From contig JBFHGJ010000076.1 of NCBI GenBank assembly GCA_041583135.1, positions 1-28,576 on the forward strand: 28,576 nt of DNA. The letters are read 5' to 3'. Position numbers and translations under genes: made by a program. Each line of letters starts with the position of its first letter. The first letter of the stretch is position 1. Below, piece after piece: positions 7,677 to 16,264 of the stretch. The notes beneath the pieces were generated by a model. It was given only the letters and a program-made list of their open reading frames with translations. It was not told where the DNA came from and did not search any database. Origin of the DNA: JABSOG01 sp041583135 (GTDB taxonomy: Bacteria > Pseudomonadota > Gammaproteobacteria > Enterobacterales > Alteromonadaceae).

Positions 7677-9127
7677 AGCTGGCTGATGATTTGGTGATAA
7701 AAGCCGATGGTGGCGAAGTAGTCGTCGATGGCTATCTGTTCGTCGATACCATGCAGTCGTTGTAAGGTTTGTGCATTCGCCCTAAAGGGAAGGAAGCGAT
7801 AAACATTATCGGCCACCGTGTAAAAATATTTGCTGTCGGTGCCACCTTGCACCAAATAAGGGGCGACCAAAACCTCATCGTCTAAATTACGGATGGACTG
7901 GGCGATGAGGCGATAACCCCAGCTGTCGGTAGTGGAAACTTGAGACGGCTCTGAGGTAGTGAAGGTGTCGATGGCAATGCGCTCATCGTCGATAATGGCG
8001 GCAATTTGCGCTTGTATCTCTGTTACCGTTTGTCCGGGAAAAATCCGCGCGTTGATCACCGCTTCGGCTTTACTGGGTAGGACGTTGGACTTGTCGCTGC
8101 CGGAGATCATGGTTGCCGCCAAGGTGGTATGCAGGCTGGCTGCCAATTTGGGTTGACTCATTACCACCGATTTAACCAATGGGGCGGTGAGCCATAGATT
8201 GGCCATGATAGCTCTGGTTTTCCAGTCGGCGCTGGCGCCAATGGCATCAAAGGTCTGGCGGGTAAAATCTAAAGAAGGCTCAAGTGCGCGGTTTTCCAAC
8301 TTCACGATGGCAGCTGCGAGTATGCCGACAGCGGTGTGCTTAGGTGGCTGAGAAGAATGTCCACCCTGTGTTGTTACGCTTAAGCGATAGTTGGCAAAGC
8401 CCTTTTCGGCAATGCCGACTAAGGCAACCGGACGGGTCACCCCTTTCATCATGCCCTCGGTGATCGCGCCACCCTCATCTAGAACAAACTCAAAGTGGAT
8501 ATTATTGGCGGCAAAATACTCGGCAATTTTAGCAGCGCCGTTACTGCCGCCGATCTCTTCGTCGTGACCATAGGCAAGATAGAGGTCGCGCTGTGGTTTA
8601 AATCCTTGGTTTAACAGTAGCTCCAATGCTTCGAGTTGTGCTATTAGACTGCTCTTATCATCCATGGTACCACGACCATATATGGCATGATCTGTCACCA
8701 CACCGGCGAAGGGTGGGTGAGTCCACTTCGAAGCGGTATTGCTGTCTACCGGCACGACATCCATATGCGCCATCAGCAATACTGGCGGCAGTGCGTTTTG
8801 CTGGCCGCGCAGGTGGTAGACCAAGCTGTAGTTGTTGAACACATGTTTGGTTGTGGCAGCATGAACTGCTGGAAAGTTATGCTCGATAAACTGGTGAAAT
8901 TGCTGAAATGCTTGGCTGTCGATAGCATCGGGGTCATCATAGGACACTGTGGGGAATGTAATGGCCTGACTTAGCCTGTGGACGGCCGATAGGCGGTCAA
9001 GGTTTAATGGTGCGGTTTGCTTGGCCGCTGCTAGCTGCTGGTCGTCAAATGCCGTATGTGTGCGTACAACGACCACTGCAACTACCAGAACCACTATGGT
9101 TAAGAGCACCTTTATTGTTGTTTTCAT
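7673..9127 (-). CDS. Membrane-anchored M20 family metallopeptidase, PM20D1/carboxypeptidase S-like
   Basis: A 484-aa M20 peptidase with an N-terminal membrane anchor or uncleaved signal (residues about 5-22), so the enzyme domain lies outside the inner membrane. The di-zinc site is complete: H121 (MAHMDVVPVD), bridging D156 (GRGTMDDKSS), catalytic base E190 and ligand E191 (GHDEEIGG), D218 (VLDEGG) and H459 (LHGIDE). A lid/dimerisation domain with GGHSSQPP lies between. The order and anchor match eukaryotic PM20D1 and yeast carboxypeptidase S more than cytosolic ArgE or DapE. PM20D1 makes and hydrolyses N-acyl amino acids; whether this one does so, or trims peptides, is open. The ATG at 9127 has an AGG-rich upstream region. 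It is convergent with the TonB receptor gene, the stop codons overlapping by 4 bp. Confidence 0.9.
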   Translation of the reverse strand: MKTTIKVLLTIVVLVVAVVVVRTHTAFDDQQLAAAKQTAPLNLDRLSAVHRLSQAITFPTVSYDDPDAIDSQAFQQFHQFIEHNFPAVHAATTKHVFNNYSLVYHLRGQQNALPPVLLMAHMDVVPVDSNTASKWTHPPFAGVVTDHAIYGRGTMDDKSSLIAQLEALELLLNQGFKPQRDLYLAYGHDEEIGGSNGAAKIAEYFAANNIHFEFVLDEGGAITEGMMKGVTRPVALVGIAEKGFANYRLSVTTQGGHSSQPPKHTAVGILAAAIVKLENRALEPSLDFTRQTFDAIGASADWKTRAIMANLWLTAPLVKSVVMSQPKLAASLHTTLAATMISGSDKSNVLPSKAEAVINARIFPGQTVTEIQAQIAAIIDDERIAIDTFTTSEPSQVSTTDSWGYRLIAQSIRNLDDEVLVAPYLVQGGTDSKYFYTVADNVYRFLPFRANAQTLQRLHGIDEQIAIDDYFATIGFYHQIISQL

Positions 9128-9293
9128 TACCTAACCCCTTAGTCTGAGAGTGGGTATTTTGAAACATCGGCTAACGAATTTAAACTGGGTTTGTAAAATA
9201 AGTTTTGTATACTTAAATGGCGGGAAGCCTTAGTTTGCCTAAAACACTAAAGTCAAACCAAGAAAATCATGTATAAAAAGGGCCTGTGGATTA

Positions 9294-11534
9294 ATGAAAC
9301 AGTTTATTAGCCGATTAAAAAAACGACAAGTCTTTAGGGTTGCCGGCATTTATGCCGTATCGGCTTGGCCTTTAATTCAAATTGCCGATTTGGCGGTGCC
9401 GGCCTTAGGTTTGCCCGACTCTGTTTTAACCCTGTTGTTGACCATTTTTATTGCCGGTTTTCCACTGAGCTTGGTTTTTGCCTGGCTGTTTAACTTTACC
9501 GACAAAGGCATTGTCAGGGCGACTAAGCAAACCGACGAAGCCAATGACCCAAAGGCCAATAGGCAAACCTTGATAGCGGTCTCTGGCTCTTTGACCGTCG
9601 TACTGTTGCTCACCTTGGGCTCGCAAATGTTTACGGACAAGTCAGCCGCACCGCAAGCTGAGGAGCAATTGGCAAGTGAAGCCACCACCCCGACACCGCC
9701 GAGTGTCTTGCCCCAAGTGGTGGATGATGGCAAAGCCTCTATTGCCATTTTGCCTTTCGTGCCTTTTAGCGCTGACCCACAAGATGAGTTTTTTGCCGAT
9801 GGTATGGTCGAAGAACTACTCAACTTATTGGCTAAAATTCCTGAGTTGCGGGTCGCGGCTCGCACCTCCTCATTTGCCTATAAAGGCGTCACAGATAAGT
9901 CCATTCCACAGATCGGCAAAGAGCTTGGTGTCGGCACCATCTTAGAAGGCAGTATTCGCAAAAACGATGTCACCAACAAAGTGCGGGTGACCGCACAATT
10001 GATTAAAGTCAGTAGTGGCGAACATCTTTGGTCTCATACCTTTGATAGAGAATATCGTGATATTTTTCAGATCCAAGACGAAATTGCCCGCGCGGTGGTC
10101 AAGCAGATGAAGGTCACTTTGCTCGGTAATAGTGAGCTTACCGCCTTTACCCCGCAAACCACCAGTATCGATGCCATGGTCGCCTTTGGTAAGGGGCAAA
10201 AAGAGATGGGGCATCGCACTGCCGAATCGCTCAATGCGGCCTTGGCGCACTTTCAGCAGGCCGCTGAGCTTGACCCTCACTATGCCAGAGCGTTTGCCGC
10301 CATGGCCGATGTTTACAATTTACTGCGCATCTATGGTCACCTTGACGCCAAGTTGGCCAAACAAAATGCGGCCACAGCGGTAGAGCAGGCGCTGAGTTTG
10401 GATGATAAACTGGCCGAAGCCTATGCTGCCAAGGGGCTGCTTTATCGTGAAAGCGACGAAGCGCTGGCTGAGGCATCTTTTAAACGTGCCATAGAGTTAA
10501 ACCCCAACTATGCACCCGGCTACATGTGGTACGGCACTTTGCGCCGACAAAAAGGCGATCAACAAGGGGCTCACGAACTCAAGAAAAAAGCGTTTGAGTT
10601 AGACCCCAAATCACCAGTGGCAGCCTACTTGTTGGCGATGAGTCACTATCTGTTGGGGCAGGAAAACCAAGCCATGGAGCTGTTTTCTCATATCATTGCC
10701 AACGATCCTTATTATCCCGGCGCCTATAACTTGGTGGGCGATATTCTATTTCGTAGTGGGCGCTTAGATGAAGCGGTGCAAATGTACCAAAGAGCACTTG
10801 ACGTCGATGAATACAATGCCGATGCGGTTAAAGGTATGCTGGTGTCGTATGCCGATTTAGGTAGCTTTGAGCAGGCGTATCAATGGTTTGGTTACGCCGA
10901 CAAACGCAATGGTATGTTTAATCAGTCTCAATATAACCTGCTTAAGTTTCGCTATCTGCTGGCCAAAGGCGAACGGACTGAGGCGATAGACTTACTGCAA
11001 AATACTGAACTGACTGCGGAAATGGGACCGCATTTTGACATGGTGCTCAATGCCACCAAAGCCTATTTTATCGGTAATTACCAAGGTGCCATCAGTGCAT
11101 TTGAAAGTCTCAGAGCGCAGCCTGATAGCAGCAATAACTGGTTTTATCAGACCGATGGCGGTAGGGCCGCCATCCATCTGGCTCACGCTTATAAGCAGCT
11201 CGAAATGAGCGACCAATTTAATGCTCTGGTTGCTGGTTTTGAGCAATATTTACAATCGGTTAAAGACACCAGAGCCAACGACCCCAATTACTATTACACC
11301 ATGGCGATGTTGCGGGCGATGCAAAACAATGTCACAGAAGCGTTTCATTATCTGCAAGGGGCCATCGACGTCGGCTGGGTTCAGGTGTGGCAAGCGCAAA
11401 ACGAACCGGTATTTGCCAAGCTCAGTAACGATATTCAATTTACCCTGATGATAGGCTCGGTAAAAAGCCGACTTGCTTCTATGCGCCAGCGTATGCTCGA
11501 TGACAAAGCCTACTCAATGGACAAAGCTATCTGA
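9294..11534 (+). CDS. Membrane protein with FlgO/TolB-like domain and TPR repeats
   Basis: A 746-aa protein. The N-terminus (FISRLKKRQVFRVAGIYAV) and two or three hydrophobic segments (about 13-38, 43-68, 93-113) form the membrane module often found on proteobacterial adenylate cyclase-like and winged-helix TPR proteins. A Pro/Thr-rich linker follows, then a FlgO/TolB N-terminal-like domain at about 148-275 (SIAILPFVPF, FFADGMVEELLNLLAKIPELRVAARTS, GVGTILEGSIR, VRVTAQLI, GEHLWSHTFDREY). From about 290 to 620 there are tandem TPR units (for example ALAHFQQAAELDPHYARAFAA and AEASFKRAIELNPNYAPGYMW). No catalytic domain is visible, so it is likely a scaffold or regulatory protein of the envelope, with the TPR part possibly periplasmic. 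It starts 166 bp from the divergent M20 gene. The role is unknown. Confidence 0.87.
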   Translation: MKQFISRLKKRQVFRVAGIYAVSAWPLIQIADLAVPALGLPDSVLTLLLTIFIAGFPLSLVFAWLFNFTDKGIVRATKQTDEANDPKANRQTLIAVSGSLTVVLLLTLGSQMFTDKSAAPQAEEQLASEATTPTPPSVLPQVVDDGKASIAILPFVPFSADPQDEFFADGMVEELLNLLAKIPELRVAARTSSFAYKGVTDKSIPQIGKELGVGTILEGSIRKNDVTNKVRVTAQLIKVSSGEHLWSHTFDREYRDIFQIQDEIARAVVKQMKVTLLGNSELTAFTPQTTSIDAMVAFGKGQKEMGHRTAESLNAALAHFQQAAELDPHYARAFAAMADVYNLLRIYGHLDAKLAKQNAATAVEQALSLDDKLAEAYAAKGLLYRESDEALAEASFKRAIELNPNYAPGYMWYGTLRRQKGDQQGAHELKKKAFELDPKSPVAAYLLAMSHYLLGQENQAMELFSHIIANDPYYPGAYNLVGDILFRSGRLDEAVQMYQRALDVDEYNADAVKGMLVSYADLGSFEQAYQWFGYADKRNGMFNQSQYNLLKFRYLLAKGERTEAIDLLQNTELTAEMGPHFDMVLNATKAYFIGNYQGAISAFESLRAQPDSSNNWFYQTDGGRAAIHLAHAYKQLEMSDQFNALVAGFEQYLQSVKDTRANDPNYYYTMAMLRAMQNNVTEAFHYLQGAIDVGWVQVWQAQNEPVFAKLSNDIQFTLMIGSVKSRLASMRQRMLDDKAYSMDKAI

Positions 11535-11569
11535 CCCATCGGATGGAGTGCCTCGAGCAATGGCGGCAA

Positions 11570-12778
11570 TTAAGCCGCCGCAACAGGTGGGGTTTGCTGC
11601 ACTGTTGAGCGTTGTGGCTTGTCACTTGGTAAGCCGCACAAAAATCTCAGCGGTTTTACCCGTTTGATCATTTCGTATCCGCCTAAACAGCCGACAACAG
11701 TGAGGGTAAGCAACAACGGCGCTTCAACGTATGGTGTCAACGACAAGGGTTTTAACCACCAAGCAAAAACAATGATTAAGGTTTGATGTAACATGTACCA
11801 AGGTAAAATGGCCGTGGTGGCATAGCCCAATTGCTTGCTCGGCCGATTGAGCCAAAACCCGGCATAACCTAACACACAGAATATCCATGCCCAGTGGTTG
11901 AGCGACAGGATGAAGACATAGACTGATTTGACCAAAACATTGGTATCGAACTGGGCAGCAAATTGGGTGAAGGCGTCATGACGGTCGGCGATGCTCAGGC
12001 TATAGCCTAGCAGTGCAATGATGAGCAACCAGCGGCGTTTATCAATCATAAACTGCCACCAGTGACGCTGCCCCACAAAGAGATAGCCCAGCGAAAACAC
12101 CAGTAAATATTTGCCGTGATTATACCAATCGCCGAGAAGTGCATTGGTTGGAGGGTATTGCTGGCGCAATAGCAGCCAAATGATGCCAAGTGCAGCAGTA
12201 GCCAGCAAAATCATCACCAGCGAAGGCAGTTTGCTCAACAGTTTACTGTGACTTAGGCACTCAAGGGGTCGCTTGAGTAAAATAAACAGCAAGCTGTACA
12301 GCCACAAATAGGGCAAAAACCATAAGTGATTCCAAGTGAGCAAGCCGATAGGTGAATGGTGTTCCGTTAACAGCGTGGTATTTGGGTTGATGTAACTCGA
12401 CCAAAATGCCCAAAAGCCCGGTTCAATCAAATTTTGGCTGAGGGCTTCGTAATACACCTGCGGCGACACCACAACAAACATACCAAATAGCAAAGGTACC
12501 ATCAGCCGCATGGTACGCAGCCTCGCCAATTGCATGGCAGAATATTTCTGCTGTACTAAAGCTAAGGCGATGGCGGCAATAAAAAACAACAAAGACATGC
12601 GCCAAGGGTTGGTCAGTATCATCAGATCTTGTAGTGGCACAGAGGTGATATCGCTTTTAATGTGCCAACCCCAGTCTGCCACGTAATACATACCAGTGTG
12701 ATACAAGATTAAGACGGCAAAGGCCAAAACGCGCAGCCAATCGATATCGTATCGCCGCTGTTGTTCATTGTATGTCAT
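11570..12778 (-). CDS. Membrane acyltransferase (acyltransferase 3/OpgC-like)
   Basis: A 402-aa polytopic inner-membrane protein with about ten hydrophobic helices. The N-terminus carries the acyltransferase-3 hallmark DWLRVLAFAVLILYHTGMYY, with the catalytic-type His at position 27, followed by NPWRMSLLFFIAAIAL and NHLWFLPYLWLYS. The family moves acyl groups (acetyl, succinyl) across or onto envelope glycans; OpgC/MdoC succinylates periplasmic glucans. The substrate here is not predictable. The start is firm: AGGAGG lies 6 nt before the ATG at 12778. It is divergent from the LytTR regulator with 118 bp between, which suggests regulation by that protein. Confidence 0.88.
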   Translation of the reverse strand: MTYNEQQRRYDIDWLRVLAFAVLILYHTGMYYVADWGWHIKSDITSVPLQDLMILTNPWRMSLLFFIAAIALALVQQKYSAMQLARLRTMRLMVPLLFGMFVVVSPQVYYEALSQNLIEPGFWAFWSSYINPNTTLLTEHHSPIGLLTWNHLWFLPYLWLYSLLFILLKRPLECLSHSKLLSKLPSLVMILLATAALGIIWLLLRQQYPPTNALLGDWYNHGKYLLVFSLGYLFVGQRHWWQFMIDKRRWLLIIALLGYSLSIADRHDAFTQFAAQFDTNVLVKSVYVFILSLNHWAWIFCVLGYAGFWLNRPSKQLGYATTAILPWYMLHQTLIIVFAWWLKPLSLTPYVEAPLLLTLTVVGCLGGYEMIKRVKPLRFLCGLPSDKPQRSTVQQTPPVAAA

Positions 12779-12832
12779 GGTTTCCTCCTATAGAATTTGC
12801 CGCCTATAATGCGCTGAACCGTCAGCGCCGAA

Positions 12833-12890
12833 TATCCCTAAATGGCTGTTGTGACGGGCCTTAGGGATAAGTGGTGGAATACCGGGATAA
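12833..12890. promoter_or_regulatory. Repeats in the acyltransferase/LytTR divergent promoter
   Basis: A 9-bp inverted repeat, TATCCCTAA (12833-12841) and TTAGGGATA (12861-12869), with a 19-nt spacer. In addition GGGATAA occurs twice in direct orientation at 12864-12870 and 12884-12890, exactly 20 bp (two helical turns) apart. LytTR proteins often bind direct repeats about two turns apart, so this is a candidate operator for the adjacent LytTR protein (inference). Confidence 0.45.
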
Positions 12891-12896
12891 ACGAAA

Positions 12897-13748
12897 ATGA
12901 CATTCCTTGCTCAAGTTGAAAAAAACAAAATTCGCTATGGCTATCTGGTGATTTTTTTGTACTTGTTGGTAAACAACACCATCAACGCATCGAGTGTGTG
13001 GATGGAACACACCAGAGAAGGCAACCCCACTATTGCCATGTGGGAGCCATTTGTTTGGGAATATACCAGTGCCGTGAGCACCTTTTGTTTATTGCCGTTG
13101 CTTTTTTACTTCTTCGATAAATATCCGCCGCGTTTCACAGCGGTAAAAAAACAACTGCTGGTTCATCTGGCTGCAACCATCATCTTTTCAATCCTACATG
13201 TGGTGATCATGGTGCTGTTAAGAGAATGGTTATATCTGTTGAACGACGGCAATTACGACTTTGGCGCTTGGCCAAGAGAGCTGTGGTTTGAATATCGCAA
13301 AGATGCTTGGGGCTATGTGCTGGCTTTTATGGTGTTTCATACCGTAAGAAACCTCTACTCGCGCATTAAGGGGGAGGCCAGTTTGGTCGTAGAAAGTGAA
13401 GAACAGATGGACAAAAGCCAAGCGCCAGCACACTTTTTAGTGAAAAAGTTAGACAAAGAATTCTTAATCAAAACTGCCGACATTCAATGGCTCGAATCAT
13501 GTGGCAACTACGTTAATTTACATTGCAACGGCAGAATTTATCCTTATCGTTCGACATTGGCCGATTTGGTCGAAAAGCTCAGCTCAGCAGGCTTTAGCCG
13601 CGTTCATCGCAGCTATGCGGTATGCCACAATGCCATTGAACATATTAGCTACCAACCCAGTGGTGATGGCGATATCAAGCTAAAATCTGGGCAAACACTA
13701 AAGCTTTCTAGGCGTTTTAAAGATGCCCTTAAACAGAGTTTGAGCTAA
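12897..13748 (+). CDS. Membrane-bound LytTR-family transcriptional regulator
   Basis: A 283-aa protein. Residues 1-155 contain four predicted membrane helices (about 15-31, 58-73, 88-108, 138-152). After a short charged linker (155-178) comes a LytTR DNA-binding domain at about 180-281 with typical motifs: HFLVKKLDKEFLIKTADIQWLESCGNYVNLH, YRSTLADLVEKL, FSRVHRSYAVCHNAI and LKLSRRFKDAL. There is no response-regulator receiver domain, so the membrane part probably senses the signal and the regulator acts from the membrane. It is divergent from the acyltransferase gene. The ribosome binding site is modest (GGGATAA upstream of ATG 12897), and one copy of the candidate operator overlaps it. Confidence 0.9.
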   Translation: MTFLAQVEKNKIRYGYLVIFLYLLVNNTINASSVWMEHTREGNPTIAMWEPFVWEYTSAVSTFCLLPLLFYFFDKYPPRFTAVKKQLLVHLAATIIFSILHVVIMVLLREWLYLLNDGNYDFGAWPRELWFEYRKDAWGYVLAFMVFHTVRNLYSRIKGEASLVVESEEQMDKSQAPAHFLVKKLDKEFLIKTADIQWLESCGNYVNLHCNGRIYPYRSTLADLVEKLSSAGFSRVHRSYAVCHNAIEHISYQPSGDGDIKLKSGQTLKLSRRFKDALKQSLS

Positions 13749-13789
13749 TCGCCAATGTTTGAACTCGAATTGGTTAAAGCAGCCTTAGT

Positions 13790-14002
13790 TTAATTGCGTA
13801 ATAGAGGTCTTAACATACCTTCTAAGCCGTTGAGCTTTACTTCGTATATTAAGGCCAGCTGTTCACCCAGTTTCCCATTGGGAAAGCCCTTTTGGTGAAA
13901 CCACACTAAGTAAGGTTCGGGCAACTCTAGTAATTTGCGTCCAGCATATTTTCCAAATGGCATGGTTTGGTTAATGGCGTTGATGAGTTGTTGATTGTCC
14001 AT
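13790..14002 (-). CDS. DUF3820 family protein, YpeB-like
   Basis: A 70-aa cytosolic protein matching the DUF3820 family in full length; E. coli YpeB is about 72 aa. Conserved words are IMPFGKY-type MPFGKYAGRKLLELPEPYLVWF (positions 14-35) and FPNGKLGEQLALIYEVK (40-56). The function of the family is not established. Its ATG overlaps the selU stop codon by 1 nt (TAATG), so it is translationally coupled to selU as the third gene of the selD-selU operon, which suggests a link with tRNA or selenium metabolism (inference). Confidence 0.88.
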   Translation of the reverse strand: MDNQQLINAINQTMPFGKYAGRKLLELPEPYLVWFHQKGFPNGKLGEQLALIYEVKLNGLEGMLRPLLRN

Positions 14003-15102
14003 TACAAACGATATTCCCGTTGCTTGTTGGCGAGTATATCAAGCAATTGTTGATGATTGCCCTTATACACAATGCGATGTTGTTTTTTGCCGAGTTGATA
14101 CTGATACAGTGGGTCGTAGTAGTCCCGTAAGAGCACTTCAATCCACTGTAAATGCCCAGTCGCATCATTTTGCGACAACTGTTTGGCCAACGCCGCATCG
14201 AGGACCGTTTTGAGTTCGCTGTAACGCTCGGCTCCTAAACGTTTGCGAATAGCAAATAGGGCGTTGTGCAAGTGCTCGCTGAGTCCCAAAAAGCCTTGCT
14301 GTGGGTCGTGCAACATAAATGCGTCTAGCATATCTATCACATAACTTTTTAAAATTCGTAAGCAACGCTGTTCAAAGCTGTCTTGTAGCATATAGACCGG
14401 CGCTTGTGCCATTTTTTCCCGCAGGTGCAGCGGTAAGGCGCAACGGCCGATAAGACGGCTTTCATCTTCGGTGATAATCACCCCCAATTGCGCCTGTTCA
14501 ATCTTAAGCAGATGTTTGGCAATGGCGTTTTCGAAGTCGATTTGGCTTGGTTGTGGGGTGATGTTTTTGCCAAAGGCCGAGCCGCGATGATTGGCCAGCC
14601 CTTCTAAATCCAGTGCGCCGTTGAGGTCATCCAGTAACTCGGTTTTGCCGCAGCCGGTTTGACCGCCGACGATTAATAATGGCAGTTGTGTGGTGATGGT
14701 TTCGCTTTGTTGGGTCAAAAATTGGCGAAACGCTTTATAGCCCCCTTTGATTAAGGGGATGTCTCTGCCGGTTTCAACAATCCACTGCTGCGATATCCGT
14801 GAGCGTAAGCCGCCGCGAAAACAAAAGATATGGCTATTGGGATGCGTATCAAAATAATGGCACCAATTGTCCAATCGCTTTGCTTTTACTTCGCCGCTAA
14901 CCAGTTTGTGGCCTAAGCTGACGGCTTGGTCTTGGCCGTGCTTTTTGTAGCAAATACCGACATCTCGACGTTCATCGTCGGTCATCAGCGGCAAATTGAC
15001 GGCGTTTAAAATTGTCCCTTTGGCGTATTCAATCGGCGCGCGCACGTCGATCATTGGGGTCTCGCTTAGGGCGATGTCTTTATAGTTATCGACAAGCTGC
15101 AT
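14002..15102 (-). CDS. selU: tRNA 2-selenouridine synthase (SelU/MnmH)
   Basis: A 366-aa enzyme that converts 2-thiouridine to 2-selenouridine at the wobble position of some tRNAs, using selenophosphate. An N-terminal rhodanese domain (1-130) carries the essential Cys at C94 in FCFRGGLRS. A P-loop domain follows with Walker A GGQTGCGKT at residues 146-154 and ANHRGSAFG, typical of the family. Length matches E. coli YbbB/MnmH (364 aa). Its start overlaps the selD stop by 1 nt (TAATG), and the enzyme uses the SelD product directly. Confidence 0.96.
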   Translation of the reverse strand: MQLVDNYKDIALSETPMIDVRAPIEYAKGTILNAVNLPLMTDDERRDVGICYKKHGQDQAVSLGHKLVSGEVKAKRLDNWCHYFDTHPNSHIFCFRGGLRSRISQQWIVETGRDIPLIKGGYKAFRQFLTQQSETITTQLPLLIVGGQTGCGKTELLDDLNGALDLEGLANHRGSAFGKNITPQPSQIDFENAIAKHLLKIEQAQLGVIITEDESRLIGRCALPLHLREKMAQAPVYMLQDSFEQRCLRILKSYVIDMLDAFMLHDPQQGFLGLSEHLHNALFAIRKRLGAERYSELKTVLDAALAKQLSQNDATGHLQWIEVLLRDYYDPLYQYQLGKKQHRIVYKGNHQQLLDILANKQREYRL

Positions 15103-16130
15103 TAACGTATCATTACCCGATAAGGAGCATCATCGTCACTTAGCTCGCCGATGCATTCAAGCGTTAAACCAAGCGTGCTCGCTTTGGCATTAAATTCATC
15201 AAGGCTGTCGGGACTAACGGCCAGCAACAGGCCACCGCTGGTTTGCGGGTCGCACAATAGCTGTTGTTGACGTTCGCTCAAAGGTGCCGCTTTATGACCA
15301 TAGCTGTCAAAGTTGCGCTTTGAACCGCCGGGAATACAGCCTAATTGACGGTAGTGTTCAACGGCCTCCAGTAACGGTAATGCCGCTTCGTTGATGGTGG
15401 CGCTGAGGTTGGCGCCTTCACACATTTCAATCAGATGACCCAACAGGCCAAACCCGGTGACGTCAGTCATGGCTTTTACCCCGGATAGTTCGGCAAACTC
15501 GGCGCCGACACTATTGAGCTGGCACATTGCCGCAAGGGCGATAGATTCATGCTCAGCTTGCAGTTTTTGCTGTTTTTGCGCAGTCGTCAAAATACCAATG
15601 CCCAACGGCTTGGTTAAGAACAGCTGGCATCCGGCCTTAGCACGGTCATTACGTTTGAGTTTATCGAGTTCGACAATGCCGGTAACGGCGAGGCCAAAGA
15701 TAGGTTCGGGCGAATCGATGCTGTGACCTCCGGCCAATTGAATGCCGGCCTGATGACAGACTTTTCTGCCGCCTTCAACAACGCGCTGGGCGATTTCCGG
15801 TGCCAAGACATTGACCGGCCAGCCCAATATGGCGATGGCCATAATCGGTTTGCCGCCCATGGCGTATATATCGCTGATGGCGTTGGTGGCGGCTACGGCA
15901 CCGAAATCTTCCGGGTCATCGACAATGGGCATGAAAAAATCGGTGGTGCTGATAATCCCCATACCATTGCCAATATCGTAGACGGCAGCGTCGTCGCGAC
16001 TTTGGTTGCCGACAATCAGCTTATCATCAGAAAGTGATGGTAGCTGGCTTTGTAAAATGGTGTCTAAGACTTTGGGTGAAATCTTGCAGCCGCATCCTGC
16101 GCCATGGCTATATTGCGTGAGTTTGACCAT
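15102..16130 (-). CDS. selD: Selenide, water dikinase (selenophosphate synthetase)
   Basis: A 342-aa ATP-dependent enzyme making selenophosphate from selenide. The mobile N-terminal loop GAGCGCK holds C13 and C15 and K16 (equivalent to Cys17, Cys19 and Lys20 of E. coli). C13 is encoded by TGC, so this is the cysteine, not selenocysteine, form. Other family motifs are DDAAVYDIG, TTDFFMPIVDDPEDFGAVAA, NAISDIYAMGGKPIMA, AGGHSID, DVTGFGLLGHL and CDPQTSGGLL. It is the first gene of the selD-selU-DUF3820 operon, reading away from the M28 peptidase gene. No selA, selB or selC is in the window, so only the tRNA-modification use of selenium is evidenced here. Confidence 0.97.
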   Translation of the reverse strand: MVKLTQYSHGAGCGCKISPKVLDTILQSQLPSLSDDKLIVGNQSRDDAAVYDIGNGMGIISTTDFFMPIVDDPEDFGAVAATNAISDIYAMGGKPIMAIAILGWPVNVLAPEIAQRVVEGGRKVCHQAGIQLAGGHSIDSPEPIFGLAVTGIVELDKLKRNDRAKAGCQLFLTKPLGIGILTTAQKQQKLQAEHESIALAAMCQLNSVGAEFAELSGVKAMTDVTGFGLLGHLIEMCEGANLSATINEAALPLLEAVEHYRQLGCIPGGSKRNFDSYGHKAAPLSERQQQLLCDPQTSGGLLLAVSPDSLDEFNAKASTLGLTLECIGELSDDDAPYRVMIR

Positions 16131-16264
16131 ATGTTTGGCTTATTGTTGTATAACTTACTTACAATGATGATCCCCAAAGCTGAGCGTCATGTAAAGACAA
16201 AATCACTGCAATTTATTACTATGGCTGCCTCTTTGTCACAACAACTTCAATGTAAGGACTTCTT

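Noticed and set aside
11562..11579. GGCGGC-AATTAA-GCCGCC hairpin as a terminator between the TPR gene and the acyltransferase
   Set aside because: No T-run on either strand, and the acyltransferase stop codon lies in its loop; it may still slow transcription but is not a typical terminator.
12806..12811. Consensus TATAAT in the acyltransferase/LytTR gap as LytTR promoter
   Set aside because: No acceptable -35 element about 17 bp upstream and no TGn extension.
16085..16100. Selenocysteine in SelD
   Set aside because: The loop codons for both cysteines read TGC, not TGA; there is no need for recoding.
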